From assembly GCA_040380855.1 (NCBI GenBank), contig JBEIIG010000006.1, forward strand, positions 32,509-96,508: 64,000 nt of DNA. Reading direction: 5' to 3'. Shown piece by piece: positions 42,252 through 50,449 of this stretch. Made by a program: the position numbers and the translations under genes. How positions within the stretch are numbered: position 1 is the stretch's first letter; each line of letters starts with the position of its first letter. Source of the DNA: VFMC01 sp040380855 (lineage in GTDB: Bacteria > Actinomycetota > Acidimicrobiia > Acidimicrobiales > Ilumatobacteraceae). The notes beneath the pieces are model-generated. The model was not told the origin of the DNA. It saw only the letters and a list, made by a program, of their open reading frames with translations, and searched no databases.

Positions 42252-45200
42252 GTGGCTGCCCGACTCGACTATCGCATCGACGACCGATACCGACGCGACG
42301 AGGGGACCGTGTTCCTGAGCGGCGCCCAGGCGCTGGCTCGCGTGCCGCTCGAGCAGTTGCGCATCGACCGCCGGCTCGGATGGAACACGGCCGCCTATGT
42401 GACCGGCTATCCCGGCAGCCCACTGGCCGGTTTCGACCGCGACGTCACCGCAGCGGCCACCCTGGCCGAAGCCGACGGCTACCGCTACGTGTTCCAGCCC
42501 GGTATGAACGAAGAGCTGGCCGCCACGGCCGTGATGGGCGCGCAGCTGAGTTCGGGCCTGCGTTCGGCGCAGTACGACGGGGTGATCGGCTGCTGGTACG
42601 GCAAGGGGCCGGGCCTCGACCGAGCCAGCGACGCGTTGCGCCACGCCGTCATGGCCGGCGTCTCCGCGCGTGGTGGCGCCGTGGCACTGGTGGGTGAAGA
42701 CCCCAGCGCGAAGAGCAGCACCCTGCCCACCTCCAGCGACGTCACGCTGGTCGACCTGCGCATCCCGATGCTGTGCCCGGGCGACGTACAGGAGACCGTC
42801 GACCTCGGTCGGCACGCCATCGCCATGTCGCGCGCCTCGGGCGCGTGGACGGCCATCCGCATCGTCGAGGTGGTGGCCGACGGCACGGGCACGGTCGAGT
42901 TGCACCCCGAGCGCATCGTGCCGGTCATCCCCACCGTCGAGATCGACGGCCGACCGTTCGTGCCGCACGCCGACGGCCAACTGCTCACCCCGCACACCAT
43001 CCGCATGGAGGCCGAGCTGCACTACACGCGGCTCGACCTGGCGCGGCGCTACGGGGTCGACAACGGCCTGAACCGCATCACCGTGCGCGGGCCGAGCGAC
43101 TGGATCGGCATCGTCGCCACCGGCCACACGTTCCACGAAGTCCGCGAGGCCTTGGCGGTGCTGGGGCTGCGCACCGACGACGACCTGCGCTCGGCGGGGG
43201 TGCGGCTGCTGCAGGTGCTGATGCCCTGGCCGCTCGACCCGGCCGTGGTGCGCGAGTTCGGCCACGACCTCGCCGAAGTGGTGGTGGTGGAGGACAAGAA
43301 CCAGACGCTCGAACTGGCCGTCACCGCGGCGCTGTACCCGCTCGCCACCCGGCCGGTGGTGGCGGGTCGCCGCACACCCGACGGGCACCCGTTGATGCCG
43401 TCGACCGGGTCGCTGTCGGCCGACGCCATCGCCACGCAGCTGCGTACCCGCTTGGTGCAGCGCATCGCCGGTGAACGGCTCGACGCGCCCACCCAACGTG
43501 CGGCAGCGCTGGCCGGCCGACGCATCCCGCTGTCGGTGAACCGCACGCCCTACTTCTGCTCGGGCTGCCCGCACAACACCTCCACCCAGGCGCCCGAGGG
43601 TCACCTCGTCGGTGCCGGCATCGGCTGCCACACGATGGTCGCCCTCATGGAGCCCGGCCGCTACGGCGAGATCGTCGGCGTCACGGCCATGGGCTGCGAG
43701 GGTGCGCAGTGGTTCGGCATGGCACCGTTCGTGGGCGACGAACACCTCGTGCAGAACATCGGCGACGGCACCCTGTTCCACTCGGGCCTCACCGCCGTGC
43801 GCGCCGCCGTGGCCAACGGGGCGAACATCACCTACAAGGTGCTCTACAACGGCACCGTGGCGATGACCGGCGGGCAGGACCCGTTCGGGCAACTCGACGT
43901 GCCACACCTGGCGCAGGTGTTCCTGAGCGAGGGTGTTCGCCGGGTGCTGGTCACCACCGACGATGTGAGCCGCTATCGCAGCGGCGAGCGGGCTGCCGCC
44001 ATGCCCACCGGGGTGGAGGTGTGGGACCGCAGTCGCGTCGTCGAGGCGCAAGAGGTGCTGGCGCGGGTGCCGGGCACGACGGTGCTCATCCACGACCAGC
44101 GATGCGCTGCCGAGAAGCGGCGCGACCGCAAGCGCGGCCGCATCGCCGACCCCGGGTTCAAGGTGGTCATCGCCGAGCGGGTGTGCGAGGGCTGCGGCGA
44201 CTGCGGGGCGAAGAGCAACTGCCTCAGCGTGGTGCCAACCGACACGGCGTTCGGGCGCAAGACCCGCATCGACCAGGGGTCGTGCAACCTCGACGCCAGT
44301 TGTCTGCAGGGCGACTGCCCGTCGTTCCTCACCGTGCGGCCGTCGCGCCGTACCCGTGCAGGTGCGGCCACGAGTCGCCGCCCGAAGCCGCCCACCATCG
44401 ACGTCGCCTCGCTCCCCGACCCGCAGGTGATGGTGCCCACCGACCGGTGCACCATTCGCCTCAGCGGCATCGGCGGCACCGGCGTGGTGACGGTCAGCCA
44501 GGTGCTGGGCACGGCGGCGATGCTCGACGGGTTCGACGTGCGCGGCCTCGACCAGACCGGTCTGTCGCAGAAGGCGGGCCCGGTGGTGAGCGACGTGCGC
44601 CTGTCGCGCGGCGGCCCGCAGGCCTCGAACCGGGCCACGCTCGGCTCGGTCGACACGCTGCTGGCTTTCGACCTGTTGGTGGCGGCGAGCGACACCCACC
44701 TGGGCGCGGCGTCGCCCGAGCGCACACACGTGGCGGCATCGACTGCTGCTGTCGCGACCGGGTCGATGGTGGTGCACCCCGACACTCCGTATCCCATGCG
44801 CGAAGCCGTCGAGCGGATCGGCCAGGCGAGCCGCTCGTTCGCCACCACCGATGCCATCACAGCCACCACCACACTGCTGGGCGATCCAGCGACAGCCAAC
44901 GTCTACCTGCTCGGCTTCGCCCTGCAGTACGGCCTGGTGCCGGTGTCGGTGGTCAGCATCGAGCGGGCGATCGAACTGAACGGCGTGGCCGTGGGCGCCA
45001 ACCTCGCTGCGTTCCGGGCGGGCCGGCAGGCCGCAGCCGGGGCGAACGCGGAGGAGGTTGCCGACTCGGCGGGCGAGTCGACCGCGGCGCTCGTCGACCG
45101 GCTGGCCGCCGACCTGCGCGGCTACCAGTCGACCCGCTACGCGCAGCGGTTCCGCGACGTGGTGGCCCGTGCCCAGGCCGTCGGTTCGATCGAGTTCACC

Positions 45201-45692
45201 GAGGCCGTCGCCGTGCACCTCCACAAACTGATGGCCTACAAAGACGAGTACGAGGTGGCCCGCCTGCTGCTGGCCCCCGAGGCACGCGCGGCTGCCGAGG
45301 CCGTCGCCGGGCCGGGCGCGCGGGTGACGTGGAACCTGCATCCACCCGCGCTGCGTGCGCTGGGCATGCAGCGCAAACTGCGCCTCGGCCGATGGGCCAC
45401 GCCGCTGTTCCTGGGCCTGCGCGCCGGGCGGCGGTTGCGCGGCACACCGTTCGACGCCTTCGGCTGGGCGTCGTTGCGTCGCCTCGAGCGCACACTGCGC
45501 GACGAGTACATCGCCGCCGTCGACACGCTCGTGGCCGCACTCGGTCCGTCGCCGCACCCCGAGCGACTCGCCGAGGCCGTCGCCATCGCCTCGCTCCCCG
45601 ACCGCGTGCGCGGCTACGAGCACCTCAAGCGCGAACGCGGCGAGGCCTACCGAACCGAGTTCGCCAACCGCCTCTCCGCCTTCACCGCCTGA
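42252..45692 (+). CDS. Indolepyruvate ferredoxin oxidoreductase, alpha/beta fusion
   Basis: 1146 residues from GTG 42252. Domains in order: PYR-like thiamine domain (about 30-240, GYPGSPLAGFD, GMNEELAATAV); TPP domain (about 440-620, CSGCPHNTS, GIGCHTMVAL, IGDGTLFHSG); Fe-S segment CEGCGDCGAKSNC and CNLDASCLQGDCPS; gamma/beta-subunit domain (LSGIGGTGVVTVSQVLG, RGLDQTGLSQKAGPVVSDV); and a C-terminal DUF6537-like domain. It decarboxylates aryl-pyruvates to aryl-acetyl-CoA with ferredoxin as acceptor. The fused form is known in aerobic proteobacteria and actinobacteria. A 1404-codon antisense frame is a shadow. Confidence 0.93.
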   Translation: MAARLDYRIDDRYRRDEGTVFLSGAQALARVPLEQLRIDRRLGWNTAAYVTGYPGSPLAGFDRDVTAAATLAEADGYRYVFQPGMNEELAATAVMGAQLSSGLRSAQYDGVIGCWYGKGPGLDRASDALRHAVMAGVSARGGAVALVGEDPSAKSSTLPTSSDVTLVDLRIPMLCPGDVQETVDLGRHAIAMSRASGAWTAIRIVEVVADGTGTVELHPERIVPVIPTVEIDGRPFVPHADGQLLTPHTIRMEAELHYTRLDLARRYGVDNGLNRITVRGPSDWIGIVATGHTFHEVREALAVLGLRTDDDLRSAGVRLLQVLMPWPLDPAVVREFGHDLAEVVVVEDKNQTLELAVTAALYPLATRPVVAGRRTPDGHPLMPSTGSLSADAIATQLRTRLVQRIAGERLDAPTQRAAALAGRRIPLSVNRTPYFCSGCPHNTSTQAPEGHLVGAGIGCHTMVALMEPGRYGEIVGVTAMGCEGAQWFGMAPFVGDEHLVQNIGDGTLFHSGLTAVRAAVANGANITYKVLYNGTVAMTGGQDPFGQLDVPHLAQVFLSEGVRRVLVTTDDVSRYRSGERAAAMPTGVEVWDRSRVVEAQEVLARVPGTTVLIHDQRCAAEKRRDRKRGRIADPGFKVVIAERVCEGCGDCGAKSNCLSVVPTDTAFGRKTRIDQGSCNLDASCLQGDCPSFLTVRPSRRTRAGAATSRRPKPPTIDVASLPDPQVMVPTDRCTIRLSGIGGTGVVTVSQVLGTAAMLDGFDVRGLDQTGLSQKAGPVVSDVRLSRGGPQASNRATLGSVDTLLAFDLLVAASDTHLGAASPERTHVAASTAAVATGSMVVHPDTPYPMREAVERIGQASRSFATTDAITATTTLLGDPATANVYLLGFALQYGLVPVSVVSIERAIELNGVAVGANLAAFRAGRQAAAGANAEEVADSAGESTAALVDRLAADLRGYQSTRYAQRFRDVVARAQAVGSIEFTEAVAVHLHKLMAYKDEYEVARLLLAPEARAAAEAVAGPGARVTWNLHPPALRALGMQRKLRLGRWATPLFLGLRAGRRLRGTPFDAFGWASLRRLERTLRDEYIAAVDTLVAALGPSPHPERLAEAVAIASLPDRVRGYEHLKRERGEAYRTEFANRLSAFTA

Positions 45693-45745
45693 CGTCTCAC
45701 CTTCTGGCCCATCACCGGCCGCAACTCGACACACGAACAGGATGA

Positions 45746-45772
45746 CAAGACATCTTGACAGACAAGTTGTCT
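45746..45772. promoter_or_regulatory. Two inverted-repeat operators within the XRE-pair promoter
   Basis: CAAGA-CA-TCTTG (45746-45757) overlaps the -35, and AGACAAGTTGTCT (45760-45772, central G) fills the space between -35 and -10. Both share a GACAAG/CTTGTC-like core. The XRE protein encoded downstream is the likely binder. Confidence 0.7.
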
Positions 45773-45783
45773 TGACATAGTCT
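45755..45783 (+). promoter_or_regulatory. Promoter TTGACA-17-TAGTCT of the membrane/XRE pair
   Basis: -35 at 45755-45760 and -10 at 45778-45783, ending 6 nt before ATG 45790. A second TTGACA at 45772-45777 abuts the -10 and is part of the operator array. Confidence 0.75.
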
Positions 45784-45789
45784 GGCCAC

Positions 45790-46302
45790 ATGTCATCCAG
45801 CACCTCGACGATCTCGCTGCGGCAGCGGTGCCGCACCTCCTCCCGGAAACTCGTCCGGTGGGTCACCGACGCCGACAACCGACACTGGGGATTCGACGAG
45901 CGCGAACGGGGCCTCCTCTACGAATCACATGCGGCCACCTTGCTCCTCGCAAACCTCGCCACGCCTACCGTCGCAGCGATCGTCATCGCCCTGTTCGGCC
46001 GCGATGTGCTGGCCCCGGTGATGATCGCCTGCTTCGTCCCACTGTTCCTCGCCAGCCTGGTCGTATGGCCGTACCAGCGGTCAGAGCACCTTCCCGAGGC
46101 TCCACGCCAGAAGCGAGCCTGGAGACGCGTGTCTCTCGGACTCGTCGCCGTCCTCCCCCTGGTTGCGGTCTTGTGGTGGCAATCCGGCGATCGCCGCACC
46201 GTCGGAGGCCTGGTCAGCACACTGGTCGGCCCGATCAGCGGCATCCTGGGTGCGGTGCTGTTCATGGAGTACCGGCGACGTCATCCCCGTGACGATGGGT
46301 GA
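45790..46302 (+). CDS. Small four-helix membrane protein of an XRE-regulated pair
   Basis: 170 residues. A basic N-terminus, LYESHAATLLLANLATPTVAAIVIALFG (TM1), VLAPVMIACFVPLFLASLVVW (TM2), LGLVAVLPLVAVLWW (TM3), GGLVSTLVGPISGILGAVLFMEYRRR (TM4). It resembles the DUF2178-like membrane partners often found next to small YozG-type regulators, though I cannot name the family with confidence. Leaderless start behind a strong, operator-covered promoter; operon with the XRE gene. Confidence 0.7.
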   Translation: MSSSTSTISLRQRCRTSSRKLVRWVTDADNRHWGFDERERGLLYESHAATLLLANLATPTVAAIVIALFGRDVLAPVMIACFVPLFLASLVVWPYQRSEHLPEAPRQKRAWRRVSLGLVAVLPLVAVLWWQSGDRRTVGGLVSTLVGPISGILGAVLFMEYRRRHPRDDG

Positions 46303-46306
46303 GACG

Positions 46307-46345
46307 ATGTCGGTCGACCACTTCGTGTTCGGAACCTTCCGATGA
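46307..46345 (+). CDS. 12-residue coupling ORF between membrane gene and regulator
   Basis: It encodes MSVDHFVFGTFR. It starts 4 nt after the membrane-protein stop and its TGA overlaps the regulator's ATG (ATGA). With no Shine-Dalgarno for the regulator, reinitiation from this mini-ORF could set regulator levels. It may also be chance. Confidence 0.3.
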   Translation: MSVDHFVFGTFR

Positions 46346-46584
46346 GCGGAGTGGGCGGGCCGGTTCGCGTCGACGACAGCGATGCCGGCACACGGGTGAA
46401 GGCACGGCGCACCGAGGCGGCGCTCAGCCAGCAGGCGCTCGCCGACCTCGTCGGCGTGAGCCGCCAGACGATCGTGGCCATGGAGACCGGGGCATACGCG
46501 CCGTCGGTCTACCTCGCCCTCCGCGTGGCGACCGTGCTCGACACGACGGTCGAAGCACTGTGGGGCGCCGATCCGACCGAGTGA
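46342..46584 (+). CDS. Small XRE/Cro-type HTH regulator (YozG-like)
   Basis: 80 residues, HTH only: VKARRTEAALSQQALADLVGVSRQTIVAMETGAYAPSVYLALRVATVLDTTVEALW. The wording SRQTIVAMETGAYAPS is typical of the YozG group that accompanies small membrane proteins. It probably represses its own operon through the GACAAG repeats at 45746-45772. The signal, perhaps sensed with the membrane partner, is unknown. Confidence 0.88.
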   Translation: MSGVGGPVRVDDSDAGTRVKARRTEAALSQQALADLVGVSRQTIVAMETGAYAPSVYLALRVATVLDTTVEALWGADPTE

Positions 46585-46595
46585 GCAGGCACTGA

Positions 46596-47963
46596 CTAGC
46601 CGCGGATCTCGAAGACGGTGGCGGGGGCGGCGGGCAGGTGGTCGGGCAGGGAGACGAGCAGGTCGGTGCCGCCGTCGCTGCCCGGCCGGGTGGTGTGGGG
46701 CAGGACCCGGTCGTTGCCCAGCATGCGCACCTCGGTGCCCTCGCCCACCGGCACGTCGTGCAGCCGTAGTTCGTGCGCGAGCCCGCCCTGCACGACGGCG
46801 TACACCTGCCCGGCTGCGCCCTGGGTGAAGCGCACGTCGTGTCCGTCGGCGGTGGTACCGCTGTGGCGCGTCCACGGCCGGGTGCCGTAGATGGCGGCGC
46901 CGTTCACACGCAGCCACCAGCCGAGGCCGGTGAGGCGAGCCGCCTGGGCGAGCGGGATGACGCCGTCGGCGGTGGGGCCGACGTTCAGCAGCAGGTTGCC
47001 GCCGCGGGCGACGATGTCGACGAGCATCCACACCAGGTCGTCGACCGAGGGCATCGTGGCCTCGGTCTCCATCCGGTTGTAGCCGAACGAGCGGCCGATG
47101 CCCCGGCACACCTCCCACTTCCGTGCGTCGTCGGCCTTCGTCGAGTACTCGGGCGTCGAGAAGTCGGCGTGCAACGTGCCGGCCCGTACCGCCAGGATGT
47201 TCCAACGGTCGTTCACCACACCGTGGGGCACGCGGTCGTAGTAGTAGCCGAAGATGTCGTTCGGGTCGGCGGTCATCGGCCAGGCGATGTCGTTCCACAG
47301 CACGTCGAGCGCGAACCGGTCGATCAGTTCGTGCACGTGGGCCGTCGCGTACTCGACGTACTCGGGGCTGGTGGGGATCTTCTGGATCATCGCCATCAGG
47401 CTGTCGATGGGCGGCGGTTCGAAGGTCCAGTCGAGGCCGCCCGAGTAGTAGGCGCCGAAGCGCATCCCGCGGGCGCGCACCGCCGTGGCGAGTTCGGCGA
47501 TGTAGTCGCGCCCCGCCATCCACCCGTCGCGGTGCGGGTTGGGCACCTGGCTGTCCCACAGCAGGAACCCGTCGTGGTGCTTGGTGATGGGCACCACGTA
47601 CTGCGCACCGGCCTGAACGAACAGGTCGGCCCAGTGGGCGATGTCGAAACCGGCGGCACGACCGTGGAACTCGTCGACGAAACTCGCGTAGGTGCGGTCG
47701 CCGTAGGTGGCGCCGTGGTGCAGGGCCGTCGAGCTGCCCTCCAGCGACCACGAGTTCAGGTACCACTCGCTGTACGGGCTCTCGCGGAACGCCTGGGCCC
47801 AGTCGCCCACTTCCATCATCTCGCCCATGTTGTGGTTCACCGGCGCGAAGCACGGCACGGTGAACGGCCCCCAGTGGATGAAGATGCCGAACTTGGCGTC
47901 GTCGTACCACTGCGGCAGCGGGCGGCCGGCGAAGGGATGGGAGGCGTTGGCGGTGTCGGTCAC
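46596..47963 (-). CDS. Alpha-L-fucosidase, GH29
   Basis: 455 residues from GTG 47963. Barrel motifs: PQWYDDAKFGIFIHWGPF, VPITKHHDGFLLWDS (substrate His pair), GMRFGAYYSGGLDW, nucleophile Asp in DVLWNDIAWP, and VARGGNLLLNVGPTADG, followed by a short beta-sandwich domain. No signal peptide, so it is cytoplasmic; it would release fucose from imported fucosides, as expected for algal or host glycans. No transporter or fuc operon is adjacent. AACACT 6 nt before the GTG is a possible weak -10. Its 3' end lies 11 nt from the XRE gene stop. Confidence 0.93.
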   Translation of the reverse strand: MTDTANASHPFAGRPLPQWYDDAKFGIFIHWGPFTVPCFAPVNHNMGEMMEVGDWAQAFRESPYSEWYLNSWSLEGSSTALHHGATYGDRTYASFVDEFHGRAAGFDIAHWADLFVQAGAQYVVPITKHHDGFLLWDSQVPNPHRDGWMAGRDYIAELATAVRARGMRFGAYYSGGLDWTFEPPPIDSLMAMIQKIPTSPEYVEYATAHVHELIDRFALDVLWNDIAWPMTADPNDIFGYYYDRVPHGVVNDRWNILAVRAGTLHADFSTPEYSTKADDARKWEVCRGIGRSFGYNRMETEATMPSVDDLVWMLVDIVARGGNLLLNVGPTADGVIPLAQAARLTGLGWWLRVNGAAIYGTRPWTRHSGTTADGHDVRFTQGAAGQVYAVVQGGLAHELRLHDVPVGEGTEVRMLGNDRVLPHTTRPGSDGGTDLLVSLPDHLPAAPATVFEIRG

Positions 47964-48003
47964 GAACCCAGTGTTGCATCTCTCACGCGATCGCTCGATG
48001 GCC

Positions 48004-48009
48004 TACGGT
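48004..48009 (+). promoter_or_regulatory. -10 hexamer TACGGT of the DUF3089 gene
   Basis: It ends 8 nt before ATG 48018. Confidence 0.5.
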
Positions 48010-48017
48010 TCGGCGCC

Positions 48018-49295
48018 ATGTCGACCCATCGCCTGATGCCCGGCCGCCGCGCACTCGCTCTGTTCACCGGCGTGGCGTTGTTGCTCGCCGCGTGCGGAGG
48101 CGACGACGACACCGCAGCCGATGCCGGTGGCACCGCGGCCCCCACCACCACGGCGGCGACGACCACACCGCCCAGCGAACCGCCGGCGACCACCGCACCC
48201 GACACTGCGCCCAGCACCACACCTGCAACCACACCGGCCAGCACTGTGGCGCCGTACGTGAGCGAGGTGTACGCCGATCCCACCCACTGGGTGTGTCGGG
48301 GCGATTCCGTCGACGTGTGCGACGAGCCGTACCCGGTCACCGAGGTGGCGGCCGACGGCTCCACCACCGTGCGCCAGAACCCGCCTGCCACCGACCCTCC
48401 GGTCGACTGCTTCTACGTGTACCCCACCATCAGCGAGGACGCCACGCTGAACAGCGATCTCGTCGCCGGCAGCGAGATCGGCGTCACCACCCAGCAGGCG
48501 GCGCTGTTCGACAACGTGTGCACCGTGTACGCACCGATGTACCCGTCGGTCACGCTGGCCGGCCTGTTCGACCCGAACATCGAGGGCGATCGGGCAACGG
48601 CGTGGCAGACCGCGTACGGCGGTGTGGAAGATGCGTGGCGGCACTACCTGGCCAACGACAACCAGGGCCGAGGCGTCATCCTGATCGGTCACTCGCAGGG
48701 CGCCGGGCATCTGGCCAACCTGTTGAAGACCGTCATCGACCCCGACCCGGCGCAGCGCGCACTGCTGGTCTCGGCGTACATCATCGGCAGCGCCGTCGGT
48801 GTGCCGTCGGGCGCCGACGTGGGTGGCGACCTGCAGCAGATCCCGCTGTGCCGCACGGTCGATGCCACCGGCTGCGTCGTCACCTACGCCACGTTCCGTG
48901 CCACGCAGGGGCCACCGCCCGACGCGTTCTTCGGCAAGCCCCGCTCGGGTGAGGGCGTGGCGGGCTGCGTGAACCCCGCTGCTCCGGCCGGCGGGCCGGG
49001 TGTGTTGTCGTCGACCATCAGCAGCGCCGACTGGGCGCTCGCCGACCGTTCGCTCACACCCACCACACCGTTCATGGACATGCCCGGTCTCGTCACCGCC
49101 GAGTGCGTAGAACGCAACGGCTTCTCATATCTCGAGATCACGGTGAACGGCGACCCTGCCGACCCGCGGGCCGACGACATCCAGGGCGACCTGTCGCCGC
49201 AGTGGGGCCTGCACATGGTCGACATCCCACTGGCCGGCGGTTCGCTGCTCGAGATGGCGCGGGCGCAGATCGAGGCCTACGGCAACAGCGCCTGA
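48018..49295 (+). CDS. DUF3089 family lipoprotein (alpha/beta-hydrolase-like)
   Basis: 425 residues. Signal peptide ALALFTGVALLLAAC with a lipobox Cys, then a Thr/Pro/Ala linker (about 35-80). The DUF3089 domain shows DCFYVYPTISEDATLNSD, TVYAPMYPSVT, nucleophile elbow in VILIGHSQGAGHLANLL, and the Asp/His region near the C-terminus (WGLHMVDIPLAGGSLL). Likely an exported esterase-like protein held on the membrane; substrate unknown. Confidence 0.87.
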   Translation: MSTHRLMPGRRALALFTGVALLLAACGGDDDTAADAGGTAAPTTTAATTTPPSEPPATTAPDTAPSTTPATTPASTVAPYVSEVYADPTHWVCRGDSVDVCDEPYPVTEVAADGSTTVRQNPPATDPPVDCFYVYPTISEDATLNSDLVAGSEIGVTTQQAALFDNVCTVYAPMYPSVTLAGLFDPNIEGDRATAWQTAYGGVEDAWRHYLANDNQGRGVILIGHSQGAGHLANLLKTVIDPDPAQRALLVSAYIIGSAVGVPSGADVGGDLQQIPLCRTVDATGCVVTYATFRATQGPPPDAFFGKPRSGEGVAGCVNPAAPAGGPGVLSSTISSADWALADRSLTPTTPFMDMPGLVTAECVERNGFSYLEITVNGDPADPRADDIQGDLSPQWGLHMVDIPLAGGSLLEMARAQIEAYGNSA

Positions 49296-49308
49296 CGCAG
49301 CGGGCGAC

Positions 49309-50319
49309 TCAGGGGGTGTGGTCGAACTCGCCCATCGGGGCCACCCGCCCGAGGCCGGCGTAGGCACGGCCCGGGCTGCGGCCCTCGTTCACCACGGCAT
49401 CCACTTCGGCCACGATCGGGGCCTCCACCCCGTGCTGCTCGGCCAACTCGCGCACCACGCGGGCTGTCTTCACACCCTCGGCCACCATGCGCATGCTCGA
49501 CGTGATGTCGCCGATCGACCGGCCCTTCGCCAGCTCCACACCCACCGTGCGGTTGCGGCTGAGCGGACTCGAGCAGGTGGCCAGCAGGTCGCCGAGGCCG
49601 GTGAGGCCCGAGAACGTCCGCGGATCGCCTCCCATCGCCACCCCGATACGGGTGATCTCGGCCAGCCCGCGGGTGATGACCATCGCCTTGGTGTTGTCGC
49701 CCACGCTCAACCCCTCGGCCATTCCGGCTGCGATGGCGATGACGTTCTTCAGCGCACCACCCAGCTCGCAGCCCACCACGTCGGGGTTGGTGTACACCCG
49801 GAACCGGAGGCTGGTGAAGATCTGCTGCAACGAGGCGGCCACGTGCTCGTCGGGCATGGCGATGACGGCCGCAGCCGCGTAGCCCGACAGCACCTCCTTG
49901 GCGAGGTTGGGGCCGGCCAGCACACCGGCGGGGCGGCCGGGCAACACCTCTTCGATCACCTCGGTCATCCGCATCCGCGTACCCTGCTCGAGCCCCTTGG
50001 TGAGGCTGACGATGGGCACCCAGTGCCGCAACAACGGGGCGATCTCGAGCAGCGTGTCGCGCACGGCGTGTGATGGCACACCCATCACCACCACGTCGGC
50101 ATCCCACACCGCCTCCTGGAGCGAGGCCGTGGCCCGCAGACCGGGGTGCAGCTCCAGGTCGCCCAGATAGCGGCTGTTGCGGTGGTGATCGTTCACATCG
50201 GCGACGGTCTGGGCGTCGCGCGCCCACAGCACGGTCGACGCGTTCGATGCGGCGAGCGACGCGACGGTCGTTCCCCACGAGCCGCCACCCAGGACGGCAA
50301 CCTGCACCGGTCGAGTCAT
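49309..50319 (-). CDS. gpsA: NAD(P)-dependent glycerol-3-phosphate dehydrogenase
   Basis: 336 residues. Rossmann VAVLGGGSWGTTVASLAA at the N-terminus, VPSHAVRDTL, SLTKGLE, LAGPNLAKEV, catalytic Lys in ELGGALKNVIAIAAGM, and TGLGDLLATCSSPLSRNRTVG. It makes sn-glycerol-3-phosphate from DHAP for phospholipids, in the cytoplasm. ATG 50319 has GGAGGGGG 7 nt upstream. Upstream are the 14-bp tandem repeats described separately. Confidence 0.97.
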   Translation of the reverse strand: MTRPVQVAVLGGGSWGTTVASLAASNASTVLWARDAQTVADVNDHHRNSRYLGDLELHPGLRATASLQEAVWDADVVVMGVPSHAVRDTLLEIAPLLRHWVPIVSLTKGLEQGTRMRMTEVIEEVLPGRPAGVLAGPNLAKEVLSGYAAAAVIAMPDEHVAASLQQIFTSLRFRVYTNPDVVGCELGGALKNVIAIAAGMAEGLSVGDNTKAMVITRGLAEITRIGVAMGGDPRTFSGLTGLGDLLATCSSPLSRNRTVGVELAKGRSIGDITSSMRMVAEGVKTARVVRELAEQHGVEAPIVAEVDAVVNEGRSPGRAYAGLGRVAPMGEFDHTP

Positions 50320-50336
50320 GTCGCATCCCCCTCCGT

Positions 50337-50367
50337 CGACCATCCGTCGTCGACCATCCGTCGTCGA
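50337..50367. repeat. Two copies of a 14-bp tandem repeat in gpsA 5' region
   Basis: CGACCATCCGTCGT occurs twice in a row (50337-50350, 50351-50364), then CGA starts a third. It lies directly upstream of the gpsA Shine-Dalgarno. It may be a protein site or slippage product; the rest of the 130-bp spacer holds only the -10 for the next gene. Confidence 0.7.
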
Positions 50368-50436
50368 TCCTGCGCACCGTAGTTCGTCGGGCGGCGGGCA
50401 CAGGCCAGGCGGCAGGCGGTCGACGGCGGCGACGCG

Positions 50437-50442
50437 TATCGT
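50437..50442 (+). promoter_or_regulatory. -10 hexamer TATCGT before a GTG start
   Basis: It ends 7 nt before GTG 50450. Confidence 0.5.
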
Positions 50443-50449
50443 TCCCGAG

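Noticed and set aside
41664..45878. A 1404-codon open frame opposite the indolepyruvate oxidoreductase gene
   Set aside because: No domain recognisable, composition skewed; the sense gene is complete with thiamine, Fe-S and gamma domains.
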